Source of the DNA: Phytohabitans suffuscus
Lineage (GTDB): Bacteria; Actinomycetota; Actinomycetes; Mycobacteriales; Micromonosporaceae
NCBI RefSeq assembly: GCF_011764565.1
Contig: NZ_AP022871.1
Location: 7,378,320 to 7,442,319, forward strand
Direction: 5' to 3'
DNA length: 64,000 nucleotides
Made by a program: the position numbers and the translations under genes. Under the pieces are notes generated by a model. The model searched no databases, had not been told where the DNA came from, and saw nothing but the letters and a program-made list of their open reading frames with translations. Below, in pieces: positions 62,874 through 64,000 of this stretch (its first letter is position 1; each line of letters starts with the position of its first letter).

Positions 62874-63475
62874 ATGTCCACATCCGCCCTGGCACCCGAC
62901 ACCGGGACCGCCAACGCCACCACCCGCACCACCGTCATCGCCGCCGCGCTCGTGGGCGCGGTCGCCTCCGCCGGGTACGTCTCCGGTGTCGTGTTCTCCA
63001 GCGGCATGAGCGACGCCGAGGCGCAACGCGCCCGCTGACCGTGGTCGAGTCCCTGCTCACCGGCGGCGCGTACGTCGTGCTCGCCATCACCCTGACGGGC
63101 CTGGCGGCCGGCAGCCGTCTGCCCCGCTGGCCACTGGCGCTGTCGGCGGCCGCGTGCGCGTTCGTCGCCATCCAGGCATGGACGGTCGGCACCGTCTTCG
63201 CCTGGCTCGCGAGCGAGCTACCCGAGGCCCAGTTCGACGCGATCAGCCAGAACACGCTCCTGTTCAACCTCTTCATCTATCCCATGGGCGTGCTCTGCCT
63301 GGCCGGCTACACCACGCTGGCGGTCGTCGGCTGGCGCCGCGGCGCGTTCTCCCGCGGCGCCAGCGCCGTGCTGGTCGCGGCCGGCCTCGCCGCCCTGCTC
63401 GGCCCCTTCCCACCCACCGGCCTGCTCGGCGCGATCGGCATCGCCTGGCTCGCCCGCTCCCTCAAGAACGCCTGA
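62874..63475 (+). CDS. Small multi-helix membrane protein (one-base frameshift)
   Basis: 200 residues after repair, four to five helices. N-terminal frame MSTSALAPDTGTANATTRTT, first helix TVIAAALVGAVASAGYVSGV, then QRA; the frame shifts at ~63030 and continues TVVESLLTGGAYVVLAITLT, WPLALSAAACAFVAIQAWTV and LFNLFIYPMGVLCLAGYTTL. Adding one base gives a continuous protein. No family recognised. GGAGG ribosome site. Divergent from the tandem kinase, so a possible target of that system. Confidence 0.7.
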
Positions 63476-63554
63476 CCGCACCGCCCGCGCGGAGCGCCGT
63501 CGCTTCCACCGCCGGCGACGAAGGCGGGATCTGGTGTATACGTCGCGAACAGGG

Positions 63555-63588
63555 GATGGCCCGCGCCGCCGGAGCGGCACGGGCCATC
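63555..63588 (-). terminator. Hairpin downstream of the amidase gene
   Basis: GATGGCCCG pairs with CGGGCCATC, inner pairing CCGCC/GGCGG-like, outer GAACAG/TGTTC; 17 bp beyond the amidase stop. Also faces the end of the membrane-protein gene, so may serve both. Confidence 0.65.
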
Positions 63589-63604
63589 TGTTCGTGGTTG
63601 GTGC

Positions 63605-64000
63605 TCATCTGCGCAGCAGGCGGTCTCCGGGGTTGCAGAACTGGCCGGTGAAGAACGTGCTGCCCGGTACGCAGCGCCACATGCTCGGGTTCGTCCAGCT
63701 CGGCGCGAGACGGACCTGGGTGGCCTGTTCGAGGGCGTAGCCGCCGGCGAGCAGCTTCGCCTCGCTGTACGCGGTGCCCACCAGCGTGACGCCGATCGGG
63801 TTGCGGCCGGCGGATCCGGTGCCGTATCCCGCCGGGATGGTCAAGGCCGGGTAGCCGGCGCGGTCCGCGACGTTGATCAACGCGTTGCCGGTCGGGACGA
63901 GTACGGCGTCGAAGTCGTCCGACGGGTCACCGGGTGTGCCGTTGTCGAGCACGGTGTCGATGACGGCCTGGCTGGCCGCCTTGCCGGCCGCGAGATTCGC
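63605..64000 (-). CDS. Amidase-signature family protein (C-terminal end only)
   Basis: The last ~131 codons; the 5' part lies beyond the right edge and the frame is open to it. Amidase C-terminal features: DAVLVPTGNALINVADRAGY, PALTIPAGYGTGSAGRNPIG and VTLVGTAYSEAKLLAGGYAL, typical of secreted actinobacterial amidases, followed by a 40-residue tail with two cysteines. The Ser-Ser-Lys catalytic part is not in the window. Confidence 0.88.
   Translation of the reverse strand, partial: ANLAAGKAASQAVIDTVLDNGTPGDPSDDFDAVLVPTGNALINVADRAGYPALTIPAGYGTGSAGRNPIGVTLVGTAYSEAKLLAGGYALEQATQVRLAPSWTNPSMWRCVPGSTFFTGQFCNPGDRLLRR

Overview
The window comes from a high-GC Gram-positive bacterium, most likely a filamentous actinomycete. 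The evidence is a strong G/C bias at third codon positions, frequent GTG starts, many ATGA/GTGA start-stop overlaps, a DtxR/IdeR-type iron box, LLM (luciferase-like) oxidoreductases and many two-component systems. A Micromonosporaceae-type genus is my guess, not something proven. I see no tRNA, rRNA, CRISPR array or complete transposon.

Layout. 0-6 kb: the end of a hydrogenase-maturation operon (hypD-hypE), a lone UgpC/MsmK-type sugar-ABC ATPase, a DUF1918 protein and an 883-residue acetyltransferase/acyl-CoA-synthetase fusion. 6-17 kb: a sulfur block, with metNIQ methionine uptake, an Rrf2 (CymR-like) repressor, and an operon of solute-binding protein, two permeases, a DszA/NtaA-type monooxygenase and two SfnB/DszC-type flavoenzymes. 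Two matching palindromes, one at the repressor start and one before the operon, look like its operators. 16.7-24.7 kb: a cell-envelope signalling region with three OmpR-type regulators, two sensor kinases, PepSY, DedA and PAP2 proteins and an MprF/LysX remnant. Its promoters share 11-bp-spaced direct repeats, and one regulator, one kinase, an MFS gene and the MprF gene are decayed. 24.7-31 kb: FetB-like permease, TmrB-like kinase, TPR fragment, methyltransferase, a DtxR-family regulator with an altered metal site, a NarL-type two-component pair, a broken iron-transporter gene and a perfect iron box.

31.3-33.6 kb: a three-gene sdpC-sdpA-sdpB operon, the homologue of the Bacillus sporulation-delaying (cannibalism) toxin and its two maturation proteins. 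This is the most notable system here; no SdpI-type immunity gene accompanies it. 33.6-37.3 kb: an orphan SecD-P1-like membrane protein divergent from an Hsp70-like ATPase, then an HpcH/HpaI aldolase. 37.4-50.6 kb: a co-directional operon with aminotransferase, ATP-dependent hydantoinase/oxoprolinase (hyuA, hyuB), Asp/Glu/hydantoin racemase, a five-gene oligopeptide-type ABC transporter, LLM oxidoreductase, NTF2-like protein and M24 metallohydrolase, which reads as uptake and breakdown of a cyclic or amide nitrogen compound. 50.6-54.5 kb: two SDR dehydrogenases divergent from two LLM enzymes and an Lrp/AsnC regulator. 54.6-64 kb: phosphotransferase, a large secreted S8 peptidase with a Thr where the catalytic Ser is expected, a PQQ-propeller lipoprotein-like protein, an 82-bp inverted-repeat element, a NarL regulator with an unusual tandem histidine kinase, a small membrane protein and the end of an amidase.

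About a dozen otherwise intact genes are each broken by apparent single-base deletions, mostly in G or C runs. I treat these mainly as probable assembly errors and give each such gene as one feature spanning both frames.
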